A DNA stretch of 64,000 nucleotides from Streptomyces sp. H39-S7 (GCF_027158205.1 NZ_JAPVLU010000002.1:246133-310132), one strand, 5' to 3'. Numbered from the stretch's first letter, positions 35,768 to 46,267 are shown. Notes: generated by a model not told the origin, from the sequence alone. Translations and numbers: made by a program.

Positions 35768-36324
35768 CGGCGACCGCGGCCGCCGCCGAAGGGCTGCGCG
35801 AGCAGCTGCTGGGCCGGATCCGGGATGTCCCGGACTACCCGCAGCCGGGTGTGGTGTTCAAGGACATCACCCCGCTGCTGGCCGACCCCGACGCGTTCAA
35901 CGCCCTGGTGGACGCCCTGGCCGTGCTCTGCGCGCGCCATGGTGCCACCAAGGTCGCCGGCCTGGAGGCGCGCGGGTTCATCCTCGCCGCCCCCGCGGCG
36001 GCGCGGGCCCACCTCGGCTTCGTACCCGTGCGCAAGGCGGGCAAGCTGCCCGGCGCGACGCTCTCCCAGCGGTACGAGCTGGAGTACGGCAGCGCCGAGA
36101 TAGAGGTGCAGCAGGACGCCCTCGCCGCCGGCGACCGGGTCCTGGTCATCGATGACGTGCTGGCCACCGGCGGTACCGCCGAGGCCTCGCTGGAGCTCAT
36201 CCGGCGGACCGGCGCGGAGGTGGCCGGTGTCGCGGTCCTGCTGGAGCTCGGCTTCCTCGGGGGCCGCGAACGGCTCTCCACCGCCCTCGCGGGCGCCCCG
36301 CTGGACGCGCTGATCATCGTCTGA
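35764..36324 (+). CDS. apt: Adenine phosphoribosyltransferase
   Basis: The 186-residue enzyme converts adenine and PRPP to AMP in purine salvage. The PRPP-binding motif is VLVIDDVLATGGTAEASLEL near residue 125. KDITPLLADP near residue 37 and GLEARGFILAAP near 68 are family blocks. The GTG start overlaps secF. A hairpin terminator follows before relA. Confidence 0.97.
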   Translation: MTATAAAAEGLREQLLGRIRDVPDYPQPGVVFKDITPLLADPDAFNALVDALAVLCARHGATKVAGLEARGFILAAPAAARAHLGFVPVRKAGKLPGATLSQRYELEYGSAEIEVQQDALAAGDRVLVIDDVLATGGTAEASLELIRRTGAEVAGVAVLLELGFLGGRERLSTALAGAPLDALIIV

Positions 36325-36366
36325 CACCCCGGGCCCAGGGCCCGCGGCACACAGCATCACCCAGGA

Positions 36367-36397
36367 GGCGGGCACCCGGAACCACCGGGCGCCCGCC
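36367..36397 (+). terminator. Hairpin after apt
   Basis: Arms of 13 bases with one mismatch (GGCGGGCACCCGG) enclose AACCA about 40 bases past the apt stop. Confidence 0.6.
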
Positions 36398-36448
36398 TTC
36401 TGCCACAGATCGATACCATGGGTGCTCCTACCCGCGTGAGGAGTGCTC

Positions 36449-38890
36449 TTGCCAGACGAGGCCCAGCCGCTCGACGCCGAAGGCGGGGACGAAACCCCCG
36501 CCGGGAGCAACGGAGCCGCCCCCGAGCCGCCGACGCCTGCCGTCCGGCCCGCACGGACCCCCGGTGGCGCGACACCGTCGCGCGCCGCAGGCTCCTCCAA
36601 CCGCGTCCGCGCCCGCCTCGCCCGGCTCGGTGTGCAGCGTTCCAGCCCGTACAACCCGGTGCTGGAACCGATGCTGCGCATCGTCCGGGGCAACGACCCG
36701 AAGGGCGACACCGCGCAGCTGCGGCAGATCGAGCGCGCCTACCAGGTCGCCGAGCGCTGGCACCGCGGGGTGAAGCGCAAGAGCGGCGACCCGTACATCA
36801 CGCACCCGCTCGCCGTCACCACGATCCTCGCTGAGCTGGGCATGGACCCGGCCACACTGATGGCGGGACTGCTGCACGACACCGTCGAGGACACCGACTA
36901 CAGCCTCGACGCGCTGCGCCGGGACTTCGGCGACCAGGTCGCGCTCCTCGTGGACGGTGTCACCAAGCTCGACAAGGTGAAGTTCGGCGAGGCCGCTCAG
37001 GCCGAGACGGTACGCAAGATGGTCGTGGCCATGGCCAAGGACCCGCGCGTCCTGGTCATCAAGCTCGCCGACCGCCTGCACAACATGCGCACCATGCGGT
37101 ACCTCAAGCGGGAGAAGCAGGAGAAGAAGGCCCGCGAGACGCTGGAGATCTACGCCCCGCTGGCGCACCGGCTGGGCATGAACACCATCAAGTGGGAGCT
37201 GGAGGACCTCGCCTTCGCGATCCTCTACCCCAAGATGTACGACGAGATCGTGCGCCTGGTCGCCGAGCGCGCCCCCAAGCGCGACGAGTACCTGGCCGTC
37301 GTCACCGACCAGGTCCAGCAGGACCTGCGCGCCGCCCGGATCAAGGCGACCGTCACCGGCCGCCCGAAGCACTACTACAGCGTCTACCAGAAGATGATCG
37401 TGCGAGGCCGCGACTTCGCCGAGATCTACGACCTGGTGGGTATCCGCGTCCTCGTCGACACCGTCCGCGACAGCTACGCGGCGCTCGGGACCATCCACGC
37501 GCGGTGGAACCCGGTGCCCGGGCGGTTCAAGGACTACATCGCGATGCCCAAGTTCAACATGTACCAGTCGCTGCACACGACGGTCATCGGGCCCAGCGGA
37601 AAACCCGTCGAGCTGCAGATCCGCACCTTCGACATGCACCGCCGCGCCGAGTACGGCATCGCCGCACACTGGAAGTACAAGCAGGACCCGGTCTCCGGCG
37701 CCTCCAAGGTGCGTACCGACACCCCGCGCAAGAGCGACAGTGCCACCGGCAGCAACGCGGTCAACGACATGGCGTGGCTGCGGCAGCTGCTGGACTGGCA
37801 GAAGGAGACCGAGGACCCGAGCGAGTTCCTGGAGTCGCTGCGCTTCGACCTCTCGCAGAACGAGGTCTTCGTCTTCACCCCCAAGGGCGACGTCATAGCG
37901 CTGCCGGCCGGCGCCACCCCGGTGGACTTCGCCTACGCGGTGCACACCGACGTCGGGCACCGGACCATAGGGGCCAGGGTCAACGGCCGACTGGTGCCGC
38001 TGGAGTCGACCCTCGACAACGGCGACCTGGTGGAGGTCTTCACCTCCAAGGCCGCGAGCGCCGCCCCGTCGCGCGACTGGCTGGGCTTCGTGAAGTCCCC
38101 GCGCGCCCGGAACAAGATCCGCGCCTGGTTCTCCAAGGAGCGCCGCGAGGAGGCCGTCGAGCAGGGCAAGGACGCCATCGCGCGGGCGATGCGCAAGCAG
38201 AACCTGCCGATCCAGCGGGTCCTGACCGGCGACTCGCTCGTCACCCTCGCCCACGAGATGCGCTACCCGGACATCTCCGCGCTGTACGCGGCGATCGGCG
38301 AGGGGCACATCACCGCCCAGTCCGTCGTCCAGAAACTGGTCGACGCGCTCGGCGGCGAGGAGGGCGCGACCGAGGAGATCGAGGAGGTCACCACCCCCTC
38401 GCGCAACCGCTCCAAGCGGCGCGCCAACGCCGACCCCGGCGTGGTCGTCAAGGGCGTCGACGACGTCTGGGTCAAGCTGTCCCGCTGCTGCACCCCGGTG
38501 CCGGGCGACCCGATCATCGGCTTCGTCACCCGGGGCAGCGGCGTCTCGGTGCACCGCACGGACTGCGTCAACATCGAGTCGCTGTCCCAGGAGCCCGAGC
38601 GGATCCTGGAGGTCGAGTGGGCGCCCACCCAGTCGTCCGTCTTCCTGGTCGCCATCCAGGTCGAGGCGCTGGACCGGTCGCGGCTGCTGTCGGACGTGAC
38701 GCGGGTCCTCTCCGACCAGCACGTCAACATCCTGTCGGCCGCCGTGCAGACCTCGAGGGACCGGGTCGCGACCTCGCGCTTCACCTTCGAGATGGGCGAC
38801 CCCAAGCACCTGGGGCACGTCCTGAAGGCCGTACGCGGCGTCGAGGGCGTCTACGACGTGTACCGCGTCACCTCGGGCCGCCAGCGCTGA
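36449..38890 (+). CDS. relA: Bifunctional (p)ppGpp synthetase/hydrolase
   Basis: The 813-residue RelA/SpoT-family enzyme makes and degrades (p)ppGpp for the stringent response. The HD hydrolase has [12 protein letters not shown] near residue 145 and [11 protein letters not shown] near 205. The synthetase has [12 protein letters not shown] near 310 and [19 protein letters not shown] near 360; RFKD is the form found in bifunctional Rel. A TGS domain ([20 protein letters not shown]), a CC-type segment with [15 protein letters not shown] and an ACT domain follow. TTG at 36449 is preferred because GAGGAG lies at proper spacing; GTG six bases earlier is possible. Confidence 0.97.
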   Translation: MPDEAQPLDAEGGDETPAGSNGAAPEPPTPAVRPARTPGGATPSRAAGSSNRVRARLARLGVQRSSPYNPVLEPMLRIVRGNDPKGDTAQLRQIERAYQVAERWHRGVKRKSGDPYITHPLAVTTILAELGMDPATLMAGLLHDTVEDTDYSLDALRRDFGDQVALLVDGVTKLDKVKFGEAAQAETVRKMVVAMAKDPRVLVIKLADRLHNMRTMRYLKREKQEKKARETLEIYAPLAHRLGMNTIKWELEDLAFAILYPKMYDEIVRLVAERAPKRDEYLAVVTDQVQQDLRAARIKATVTGRPKHYYSVYQKMIVRGRDFAEIYDLVGIRVLVDTVRDSYAALGTIHARWNPVPGRFKDYIAMPKFNMYQSLHTTVIGPSGKPVELQIRTFDMHRRAEYGIAAHWKYKQDPVSGASKVRTDTPRKSDSATGSNAVNDMAWLRQLLDWQKETEDPSEFLESLRFDLSQNEVFVFTPKGDVIALPAGATPVDFAYAVHTDVGHRTIGARVNGRLVPLESTLDNGDLVEVFTSKAASAAPSRDWLGFVKSPRARNKIRAWFSKERREEAVEQGKDAIARAMRKQNLPIQRVLTGDSLVTLAHEMRYPDISALYAAIGEGHITAQSVVQKLVDALGGEEGATEEIEEVTTPSRNRSKRRANADPGVVVKGVDDVWVKLSRCCTPVPGDPIIGFVTRGSGVSVHRTDCVNIESLSQEPERILEVEWAPTQSSVFLVAIQVEALDRSRLLSDVTRVLSDQHVNILSAAVQTSRDRVATSRFTFEMGDPKHLGHVLKAVRGVEGVYDVYRVTSGRQR

Positions 38891-38902
38891 TCCGGAACGC
38901 GA

Positions 38903-38935
38903 GCGGCCCCGGTACGGAATCCGTACCGGGGCCGC
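38903..38935. terminator. Bidirectional terminator between relA and the DUF349 gene
   Basis: Perfect 15-base arms (GCGGCCCCGGTACGG and its complement) sit between convergent genes. Confidence 0.85.
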
Positions 38936-38959
38936 TTCGTGTGCGGTTCGGCGCCGGGC

Positions 38960-40189
38960 TCAGCCGCCGAACTCCTCCAGGCCCTTCAGCGCCTGGTCCA
39001 GCAGGGCCTGCCGGCCCTCCAGCTCACGGGTGAGCTTGTCGGCCTTCGACGTGTTGCCCGCGGCCCGGGCGGCCTCGGCCTGGGTGCGCAGCTTGTCGAC
39101 CGCCGCCTGGAGCTGACCCGTCAGACCCGCGGCGCGCGCCCGCGCCTCCGGGTTCGTCCGGCGCCACTCGTTCTCCTCGGTGTCCTGGATCGCGCGCTCC
39201 ACCGCGTGCATCCGGGCCTCGATGCGCGGCCGGGCGTCACGCGGCACGTGGCCGATGGCCTCCCAGCGCTCGTTGACGGCGCGGAACGCCGCCCGGGCCG
39301 CCTTGAGGTCCGTCACCGGCAGGATCTTCTCGGCCTCGATGGCGAGCTCCTCCTTGAGCGCGAGGTTGTCCCGCTCCTGGGAGTCGCGCTCGTTGAAGAC
39401 CTCGGTACGGGCCTGGAAGAACTGGTCCTGGGCGCCGCGGAAACGGTTCCACAGGTCGTCCTCGGACTCGCGCTGCGCGCGGCCCGCGGCCTTCCACTCC
39501 GTCATCAGCTCGCGGTAGCGGGCGGCCGTCGGACCCCAGTCCGTGGAGTTCGACAGCGCCAGTGCCTCCGTGACCAGCTTCTCCTTGACGCGGCGGGCCT
39601 CCTCGCGCTGGGAGTCCAGCGAAGCGAAGTGCGCCTTGCGCCGCTTGGAGAAGACCGAACGGGCGTGGCTGAAGCGGTGCCACAGCTCGTCGTCGGCCTT
39701 GCGGTCCAGGCGTGGCAGCGCCTTCCAGGTGTCCACCAGCGCGCGCAGCCGCTCGCCGGCGGTCCGCCACTGCTCGCTCTCGGCCAGCCCCTCGGCCTCC
39801 GCGACCAGCTCCTCCTTGGCCACCTTGGCCTCGTCGGTCGCCTTCGCCTTGGCGATCTTGCGCTCCTCGCGGCGCGATTCGACCAGCCCGACGAGTGCGT
39901 CCAGCCGCGTGGCGAGTGCCGCCAGGTCGCCGACCGCGTGCGCCTCGGTGACCGACGCCCGAAGGTGCTCGATCGCGGTCAGCGCGTCCTTGGCCGCGAG
40001 GTCGGTGGTCCTCACCCGCCGTTCGAGGAGGCCGATCTCGACGACGAGCCCCTCGTACTTGCGCTCGAAGTAGGCCAGCGCCTCATCCGGAGACCCCGCC
40101 TGCCACGAACCGACCTCCCGCTCCCCGTCGGCCGTACGCACGTACACGGTCCCCGTCTCATCGACGCGGCCCCATGGGTCGCTGCTCAC
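38960..40189 (-). CDS. DUF349 coiled-coil protein
   Basis: The 409-residue protein contains several DUF349 repeats (KARTEVFNERDSQERDN-like heptads) and is almost entirely alpha-helical and highly charged from about residue 40. The N-terminus (DPWGRVDETGTVYVRTADG) is a short beta region typical of the family in streptomycetes. No enzymatic motif is seen and function is unknown. GTG at 40189 follows GAGGAGGCGCT; the longer frame upstream has no such site. It is convergent with relA. Confidence 0.88.
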   Translation of the reverse strand: MSSDPWGRVDETGTVYVRTADGEREVGSWQAGSPDEALAYFERKYEGLVVEIGLLERRVRTTDLAAKDALTAIEHLRASVTEAHAVGDLAALATRLDALVGLVESRREERKIAKAKATDEAKVAKEELVAEAEGLAESEQWRTAGERLRALVDTWKALPRLDRKADDELWHRFSHARSVFSKRRKAHFASLDSQREEARRVKEKLVTEALALSNSTDWGPTAARYRELMTEWKAAGRAQRESEDDLWNRFRGAQDQFFQARTEVFNERDSQERDNLALKEELAIEAEKILPVTDLKAARAAFRAVNERWEAIGHVPRDARPRIEARMHAVERAIQDTEENEWRRTNPEARARAAGLTGQLQAAVDKLRTQAEAARAAGNTSKADKLTRELEGRQALLDQALKGLEEFGG

Positions 40190-40362
40190 AGCGCCTCCTC
40201 CACGTGATGCCCGGCCGTTGTACGGCTCGCCGGCATCGTTCACAGTTTCTTCCGGTCGGGCTGCGCCCTGACCGGTCCAACGCCAACATAGGCGACCGGC
40301 GCCCCGGCTGTCCGCATCCAGCACACGCGAAATTTACCGCCGGGGCCCGGTTCATCAGGGGT

Positions 40363-41205
40363 TCACGACTCCTTGACAACCGCCTTGTTGATCACCACGG
40401 TCGCGTTCGGGGCGGTGTTCTGCTGGGCGTCGGGGGCTGCCGCGCCCGCCGCCGCGATCTTCTGCAGCACCTTCATGCCGTCGGCGCCGATGGTGCCGAA
40501 GGGGGTGTAGTCCGCGGGCAGCGGGCTGTCCTTGTAGACCAGGAAGAACTGGCTGCTGCCGGAGTTCCGGCCGGTGCCCGCCTGGGCGTTGTACTGGTTC
40601 GCCATCGCCAGCGTCCCCGCCGGGTAGGTGCCCTTCGCGACGGCCGGGTCCTTCAGGTTCTCGTCCGGGATCGTGTAGCCGGGGCCGCCCTGACCGGTGC
40701 CCGTCGGGTCACCGCACTGCAGCACGTAGATGCCCTCGGCGGTTAGCCGGTGGCACTTGGTGTGGTCGAAGAAGCCCTTGTCGGCAAGGAACTTGAACGA
40801 GTTCACCGTGGCCGGGGTCTTCGCGGCGTCCATCGTGATCGCGATGTCACCGCAGGTCGTCTGCAGCGTGAACGCGTACTTGGCGCTCTTGTCGACCGCC
40901 ATCGCGGGAGCGCTCTTCCACTGCTGCTTCCCCGCGGTCCCCGCGCCCGGCTTGGCACACGGGTCCGGCGCCTTGGAGGGCGTCGTGGCCGACGGAGTGG
41001 CGGCCGCGTCGGTCTTCGCCCCGTCCTTGCCGTCCAGACTGCCGGTCGCGTACGCCGTGGCGCCGGCGGCGACCACGACGGCCACCACGGCCGCGACCAC
41101 GGCGTTGCGCCGACGGGCCTTGGAATGCTCCGCGGTCCTGCGCTGCTGCTGCCGCTCGAACTTCTCTCGGGCGAGCTGTCGCCGCCGCTGTTCCTTGGTG
41201 ACCAC
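40363..41205 (-). CDS. Membrane-anchored cyclophilin-type peptidyl-prolyl isomerase
   Basis: The 280-residue protein has a basic cytoplasmic start, one helix (NAVVAAVVAVVVAAGATAYA at residues 34-53), an Ala/Thr/Pro linker and an outer cyclophilin domain from about residue 105. The domain keeps FDHTKCHRLTAEGIYVLQCG and GRNSGSSQFFLVYKDSPLPA. The usual catalytic Arg of RLI in cyclophilins corresponds to the HRL block. It likely assists folding outside the membrane. The start is GTG. Confidence 0.93.
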   Translation of the reverse strand: MVTKEQRRRQLAREKFERQQQRRTAEHSKARRRNAVVAAVVAVVVAAGATAYATGSLDGKDGAKTDAAATPSATTPSKAPDPCAKPGAGTAGKQQWKSAPAMAVDKSAKYAFTLQTTCGDIAITMDAAKTPATVNSFKFLADKGFFDHTKCHRLTAEGIYVLQCGDPTGTGQGGPGYTIPDENLKDPAVAKGTYPAGTLAMANQYNAQAGTGRNSGSSQFFLVYKDSPLPADYTPFGTIGADGMKVLQKIAAAGAAAPDAQQNTAPNATVVINKAVVKES

Positions 41206-41424
41206 TTCGCCGTCTCCCGGTCTTCTGCTTCAGTCTTCTCGAAAACGTCATCTCGAACGTGAACCCGCGTGCGGCGAATCTTCGCGCCCCACCCGGCCCG
41301 CAGTCCAGTACCCGCACGCTACGGGCGGGCGTCCCCGCGGGGACGATACGGGTTCGCCCCGGCCGCTCCCGCGCCGGTAGGCTCGTGAGCTGCCGACACC
41401 TCCGCGGACGACAGAAGGACGAAC

Positions 41425-42135
41425 GTGCTTATTGCCGGGTTCCCCGCCGGGGCCTGGGGGACCAATTGTTATGTGGTCGCCCCCGCCGCCGGTGAGGAGT
41501 GCGTGATCATCGACCCGGGTCACCAAGCGACCCAGGGCGTCGAGGACACGCTCGCCAAGCATCGCCTCAAGCCCGTCGCCGTCATCCTCACCCATGGGCA
41601 CATCGACCATGTGGCGTCCGTCGTGCCGGTCTGCGGGGCCCATGACGTCCCGGCCTGGATCCACCCCCGGGACCGCTACATGATGAGCGACCCGGAGAAG
41701 GCCCTCGGGCGCTCCATCGGGCAGCAGCTGCTGGGCGAGCTGACGATCGGGGAACCCGACGACGTCAGGGAGCTGACCGACGGCGCCGCCCTCGGACTGG
41801 CCGGCCTGGAGTTCACCGTCTCGCACGCGCCGGGCCATACGAAGGGGTCGGTGACCTTCAGGCTCCCCGAGTCCTCCGACGTGCCGTCGGTGTTCTTCTC
41901 GGGCGACCTGCTGTTCGCCGGCTCCGTCGGACGCTCCGACCTGCCCGGTGGTTCCGCGGACGAACTGATGGAGTCGCTGGCCCGCGTGTGCCTGCCGCTC
42001 GACGACTCGACCGTGGTGCTCTCCGGCCACGGCCCCCAGACGACCATCGGCCGCGAGCGCGCCGCCAACCCCTACCTCGGGGAAGCGGCCCGCGGCTTCG
42101 GAGCCGGTTCGCCGGCTCCGCGACGAGGATTGTGA
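41425..42135 (+). CDS. MBL-fold hydrolase (glyoxalase II-like)
   Basis: The 236-residue metallo-beta-lactamase-fold protein has the metal motif [12 protein letters not shown] near residue 57, further ligands in [10 protein letters not shown] and [20 protein letters not shown], and the last His in [13 protein letters not shown]. It resembles YcbL-like hydroxyacylglutathione-type hydrolases; in actinobacteria the thiol would be mycothiol, which is inference. It lies 11 bases upstream of hisS and is probably cotranscribed. Confidence 0.93.
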   Translation: MLIAGFPAGAWGTNCYVVAPAAGEECVIIDPGHQATQGVEDTLAKHRLKPVAVILTHGHIDHVASVVPVCGAHDVPAWIHPRDRYMMSDPEKALGRSIGQQLLGELTIGEPDDVRELTDGAALGLAGLEFTVSHAPGHTKGSVTFRLPESSDVPSVFFSGDLLFAGSVGRSDLPGGSADELMESLARVCLPLDDSTVVLSGHGPQTTIGRERAANPYLGEAARGFGAGSPAPRRGL

Positions 42136-42146
42136 CAAGGCTTGCT

Positions 42147-43409
42147 GTGAGTACCTTCCAGGCCCCCCGGGGCACCTATGACCTGCTGCCGCCGGACTCC
42201 GCGACCTTCCTCGCGGTGCGCGAGGCGATCTCCGCGCCGCTGCGCGATTCCGGCTACGGCTACATCGAGACGCCCGGCTTCGAGAACGTGGAGCTGTTCG
42301 CACGCGGTGTCGGCGAGTCCACCGACATCGTCAGCAAGGAGATGTACGCCTTCACGACGAAGGGCGGCGACGAGCTGGCGCTGCGCCCCGAGGGCACCGC
42401 GTCCGTGCTGCGCGCGACGTTGGAGGCCAACCTGCACAAGGCCGGTTCGCTGCCGGTCAAGCTCTGGTACTCGGGCTCGTACTACCGCTACGAGCGCCCG
42501 CAGAAGGGTCGGTACCGGCACTTCTCGCAGGTCGGCGCCGAGGCGATCGGCATGGAGGATCCGGCGCTCGACGCCGAGTTGATCATCCTCGCCGACCAGG
42601 CGTACCGAGCACTCGGACTGCGGAACTTCCGGATCCTGCTCAACTCGCTGGGCGACAAGGAGTGCCGTCCGGTCTACCGGGCCGCACTCCAGGAGTTCCT
42701 GGCCGGGCTCGACCTGGACGAGGACACCGTGCGCCGGGCGGAGATCAACCCGCTGCGCGTGCTCGACGACAAGCGTGACGCGGTGCAGAAGCAGTTGGCC
42801 GGTGCTCCGGCGCTCCGCGACTACCTGTGCGAGGCGTGCAAGGCGTACCACGAGCAGGTGCGTGAGCTGCTGACGGCGGCGGGCGTGGTGTTCGAGGACG
42901 ACGAGAAGCTGGTGCGCGGCCTCGACTACTACACCCGCACCACGTTCGAGTTCGTCCACGACGGACTCGGCTCGCAGTCCGCGGTGGGCGGCGGCGGTCG
43001 CTACGACGGCCTGTCCGAGATGATCGGCGGCCCCGCGCTGCCGTCGGTGGGCTGGGCGCTCGGTGTGGACCGCACGGTGCTGGCGCTGCAGGCCGAGGGG
43101 ATCACGCTCGAACTGCCCTCCTCCACCAGTGTGTTCGCTGTGCCGCTCGGAGAGGAGACCCGTCGGGTGCTCTTCGGCGTGGTCACCGACCTGCGGAAGG
43201 CGGGCGTCGCCGCCGACTTCGCGTTCGGCGGCAAGGGGCTCAAGGCGGCGATGAAGGCGGCCAACCGCTCGGGCGCCAAGTACGCGCTCATCGCCGGTGA
43301 GCGCGACCTCGCCGAGGGCGTCGTCCAGCTCAAGGACATGGTTTCCGGGGAGCAGACGGCGGTTGCGCTCGAGGGGATCGTCGAAGCCGTTCGATCGCGG
43401 CTGGCATGA
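42147..43409 (+). CDS. hisS: Histidyl-tRNA synthetase
   Basis: The 420-residue class II enzyme charges tRNA-His. [15 protein letters not shown] starts the protein, motif 2 is [15 protein letters not shown] near residue 80, the histidine-specific block is [18 protein letters not shown] near 258, and motif 3 follows in [19 protein letters not shown] at 42147 follows AAGG at 7 bases. A weak terminator follows. Confidence 0.98.
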   Translation: MSTFQAPRGTYDLLPPDSATFLAVREAISAPLRDSGYGYIETPGFENVELFARGVGESTDIVSKEMYAFTTKGGDELALRPEGTASVLRATLEANLHKAGSLPVKLWYSGSYYRYERPQKGRYRHFSQVGAEAIGMEDPALDAELIILADQAYRALGLRNFRILLNSLGDKECRPVYRAALQEFLAGLDLDEDTVRRAEINPLRVLDDKRDAVQKQLAGAPALRDYLCEACKAYHEQVRELLTAAGVVFEDDEKLVRGLDYYTRTTFEFVHDGLGSQSAVGGGGRYDGLSEMIGGPALPSVGWALGVDRTVLALQAEGITLELPSSTSVFAVPLGEETRRVLFGVVTDLRKAGVAADFAFGGKGLKAAMKAANRSGAKYALIAGERDLAEGVVQLKDMVSGEQTAVALEGIVEAVRSRLA

Positions 43410-43415
43410 CGGAAG

Positions 43416-43445
43416 GGGCCGGGCACCCAGGCGGGTGTCCGGCCC
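43416..43445 (+). terminator. hisS terminator
   Basis: Arms of 13 bases with one G-T pair (GGGCCGGGCACCC) enclose AGGC immediately after hisS. Confidence 0.75.
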
Positions 43446-43534
43446 TCGTCACCCCCGCGCGGGCGGGGAGCATGCCGAACTCGGCGGCGTCAGGTCGTAC
43501 GTGCCCGGACCACCCCCGCGTCAGCGGGGAGCGC
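43446..43534 (-). CRISPR. Two-repeat type I-E-like CRISPR relic (uncertain)
   Basis: Two copies of an element of the form GCTCCCCGCnnnGCGGGGGTG, read on the minus strand, lie exactly 61 bases apart. With 28-base repeats (43446-43473 and 43507-43534) they leave one 33-base spacer. The form, the hairpin core and the 61-base period fit type I-E arrays of streptomycetes. The two copies share only 19 of 28 bases, all in one 22-base core, and no cas gene lies in the window, so this may be a decayed unit or chance. A further repeat is not found on either side. Confidence 0.4.
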
Positions 43535-43572
43535 TGCGGGTTCAACGAGCGAGCCGCCCGCCGCGGCACGGG

Positions 43573-44193
43573 TCAGATCAGCCCGTGCCGCATCGCGCTG
43601 GTGACCGCGGCCGTGCGGTCGTCGACGCCGAGTTTGCCGAACGTGCGCAGCAGGTGGGTCTTGACGGTGCTCTCGCCGATGAAGAGCCGGCGGCCGACCT
43701 CCGCGTTCGTGCAGCCCTCGGCGACCAGCCGCAGGACGGCCGCCTCGCGGTCGGTCAGCCGGGGCCGTTCCGGCCTGGTCCGCAGCTGGTCCATGAGCCG
43801 GGACGCCACCGAGGGGGAGAGCACGGTCTCGCCGCGGGCGGCCGCGCGGATGGCGTCGGCGAGTTCGGCCCGTGAGGTGTCCTTGAGCAGGTAGCCGGCC
43901 GCGCCCGCCTCGACCGCGCGCAGGATGTCGCCGTCCGTCTCGTACGTGGTCAGCACGATCACCCGGCAGGGGAGTCCCGCGGCCGTGATGCGGGCGGTCG
44001 CGGCCACGCCGTCGCCGCCGGGCATCCGCAGGTCCATCAGCACGATGTCCGGGAGCAGTCCGGCCGCGAGCGCCTCGGCCCGCGGGCCGCTGTCCGCCTC
44101 GCCGACGACCTCGAGGTCCGCTTCGGCGTTGAGCATGCCGCGCAGGCCCTCGCGCACCACGGGGTGGTCGTCGGCGAGCAGGATGCGGATCAC
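43573..44193 (-). CDS. NarL/LuxR-type response regulator
   Basis: The 206-residue regulator has a receiver domain with acidic pocket LLADDHPVVREG, phosphorylated Asp in DIVLMDLRMPGGDG near residue 54 and Lys in GYLLKDTSRAEL near 103. The LuxR-type helix-turn-helix is at residues 140-200 (LTDREAAVLRLVAEGCTNAE). It overlaps the histidine kinase gene by 4 bases and ends a four-gene operon that also encodes an ABC exporter, which is its likely target. Confidence 0.95.
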   Translation of the reverse strand: MIRILLADDHPVVREGLRGMLNAEADLEVVGEADSGPRAEALAAGLLPDIVLMDLRMPGGDGVAATARITAAGLPCRVIVLTTYETDGDILRAVEAGAAGYLLKDTSRAELADAIRAAARGETVLSPSVASRLMDQLRTRPERPRLTDREAAVLRLVAEGCTNAEVGRRLFIGESTVKTHLLRTFGKLGVDDRTAAVTSAMRHGLI

Positions 44194-45425
44194 GCGGGAC
44201 TCCTCAGGGCGGCGGCCGGCAGCGGGGCGGTGGGGAGGGTGATGACGACTTCCGTGCCGTTGCCCGGCGTGCTGCGCACGTCGGCCGTGCCGCCGATCTC
44301 GCCGGCGCGGGCCCGGATCCCCGCCAGACCGTATCCGCCGGTGCCGGCGCCGGTGCCGAATCCGTGGCCCTCGTCGCGGACCCGCAGGGACAGCTCCCCG
44401 GGCGCGTACCGCAGGGATACGGTGACCGGCGCGGCCGGTCCCGCGTGCCGGCGGGCGTTGGACAGGGACTCCTGGCAGGCGCGCAGCGCCACCACCTCCA
44501 CGCCGGCGGGCAGGGCGCGGACGGCGCCCGTCACCTCGACCGAGGCGGCGGCGCCGGTCTGTTCGTGGTGGCGGGCCACCAGCCGGCGGACGGCGTCGGG
44601 CAGGGAACTGCCGTCCAGGCCGGTGGGGCCGTCACCCGCGACCAGGGCGCGGGCCTCGGCGAGGTTCTCGCGGGCGGTGCGGGCCATCAGGGCGAGGTGG
44701 CGGCGGGCCTCGTCCGGTTCGCCGTCCAGTTCCGACTCGACGGCCTGCACCAGCATCAGCAGGCTGGTGAATCCCTGGGCCAGGGTGTCGTGGATCTCCC
44801 GGGACATCCGGGCCCGTTCGGAGAGCGCTCCGCGCTCGGCGGAGAGCCGGGCCACCTCCTCGCGGCTGGCGTTCAGTTCGGCGATGAGATCGGCCCGTTC
44901 GGCGCTCTGCGTGATGATGCGGATCGTCCAGCCGCCGAACGCGGCGGAGAAGGCCAGGGTGACGACGGCGAAGACGGCCTGGAAGAAGACGTCGTCTGCC
45001 TGCGGCCGCCACAGCAGGCCCCACCCCACCACCGGCACCAGGTTGATCACCGCCATCAGGACCAGCGCCCGGCGCATGTGCATCCACAGCAGCATGAAGC
45101 ACTGCGGGGCGAGGGCGAACGTGGCGAGCCGGGTCTCCCCGACGAGGAAGGCGGGCGGCAGGAACAGGGCCACCGCGCCGGTCAGGTAGATCAGCGACCG
45201 TCGCTCGTCCTCGCCCTCGACGATCAGCGCGGGCCGCCCGACGGCGATGTACCAGGGCACGGAGGCGGTCAGCAGCACGGCGGCGGCCGCCCTCGGGCCG
45301 GGGCCGGGGGCAGCCGCGCCCAGGATGAAGACGAGGGTGCAGCCGTAGACCACCGCGAAGTAGGCGTCCCAGCGCAGGAACCCGTTGGTCCACTCGTCGC
45401 CGCCCCGGGCGCTGCCCGCGCTCAT
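44190..45425 (-). CDS. Sensor histidine kinase (HisKA_3/DesK type)
   Basis: The 411-residue kinase has an N-terminal membrane part of about six helices (residues 20-180), then a HisKA_3 dimerisation helix with the phosphorylated His in MSREIHDTLAQGFTSLLMLV near residue 218. The HATPase_c domain carries the N-box in ALRACQESLSNARRHAGPA and the G-boxes DEGHGFGTGAG and GYGLAGIRARAGEIGG. It has no large outer sensor, so it may sense membrane state or the adjacent exporter, as LiaS/DesK kinases do. It is coupled to genes on both sides. Confidence 0.94.
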   Translation of the reverse strand: MSAGSARGGDEWTNGFLRWDAYFAVVYGCTLVFILGAAAPGPGPRAAAAVLLTASVPWYIAVGRPALIVEGEDERRSLIYLTGAVALFLPPAFLVGETRLATFALAPQCFMLLWMHMRRALVLMAVINLVPVVGWGLLWRPQADDVFFQAVFAVVTLAFSAAFGGWTIRIITQSAERADLIAELNASREEVARLSAERGALSERARMSREIHDTLAQGFTSLLMLVQAVESELDGEPDEARRHLALMARTARENLAEARALVAGDGPTGLDGSSLPDAVRRLVARHHEQTGAAASVEVTGAVRALPAGVEVVALRACQESLSNARRHAGPAAPVTVSLRYAPGELSLRVRDEGHGFGTGAGTGGYGLAGIRARAGEIGGTADVRSTPGNGTEVVITLPTAPLPAAALRSPA

Positions 45426-46267
45426 CCCTCGTCCCGGCTCTTCCACCGGAAGGTCATCACACACAGCGCCAATCCTGCGACGCACCAGGCCCCCAGCACC
45501 AGGGCGATCCTTCCGTACTCCCAGGCCCCGGCCTGCTCCAGCACCTTGGCCTGCTCGGGCAGGAACACCCCGCGGAACCCCTGGCACATCCACTTCAGGG
45601 GGAAGAACGCGCCGACGGTGAGCATCCAGTCGGGGACCGTGTCGACCGAGATGTAGACGCCGGAGATGAACTGGAGCACCAGGAAGGGCAGGACGACCAC
45701 CGAGGACGCGCTCCGGGAGGACTTGGGCACGCTGCTGATCGCGATGCCGAGCAGTGAGCAGCCGATCACCCCGAGGACCAGGACCCAGCAGAAGGTGAGC
45801 CATTTGCCCGCGGACGTCGGCAGGTCCAGGTCGAACAGGAGGGTGCCGGCGGCGAGCAGCAGCGCCGTCTCGGCGATCCCGGTGACCAGGACCAGCCAGA
45901 GCTTGCCGAGGAAATACGCGGACTTCGGCATCGGGGTGCCGCGCAGCCGGCGCAGGACCTTCTCGTCGCGCTCGATGGCGATGGAGATGCCCAGCGACTG
46001 GAAGCTGGTGGACATCAGGCCCGCGCCGATCATGGCGGACGCGTAGAGCTGGGAGGCGCTGACACCGGCGCCGTGCACGTCGTCGCGGAAGATCGACGCG
46101 AACAGCGCCATGAGGACGACGGGGAAGGCGAAGGTGAAGACCACCTGGTCGCGGACGCGGAAGAACTGCTTGATCTCGAGGGCGCCGCGGATCAGGCCGA
46201 TCCGCCAGGCGCCGGGGAGCCGGTCCTGGCGGGTCGCCGTGGTGCCGCCGGCCGTGGTGGTGGTCAT
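45422..46267 (-). CDS. ABC-2 type transporter permease
   Basis: The 281-residue permease has six hydrophobic helices, with FTFAFPVVLMALFASIFR first and ALVLGAWCVAGLALCVMTFR last. ABC-2 permeases of this length work with a separate ATPase, here the upstream gene with a 4-base overlap. Export of a drug, lipid or peptide is likely and the cargo is unknown. Confidence 0.93.
   Translation of the reverse strand: MTTTTAGGTTATRQDRLPGAWRIGLIRGALEIKQFFRVRDQVVFTFAFPVVLMALFASIFRDDVHGAGVSASQLYASAMIGAGLMSTSFQSLGISIAIERDEKVLRRLRGTPMPKSAYFLGKLWLVLVTGIAETALLLAAGTLLFDLDLPTSAGKWLTFCWVLVLGVIGCSLLGIAISSVPKSSRSASSVVVLPFLVLQFISGVYISVDTVPDWMLTVGAFFPLKWMCQGFRGVFLPEQAKVLEQAGAWEYGRIALVLGAWCVAGLALCVMTFRWKSRDEG

Noticed and set aside
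43535..43572. Further CRISPR repeats beside the two-repeat unit
   Set aside because: At the next 61-base step to the right there is no repeat core, and the step to the left falls inside hisS.
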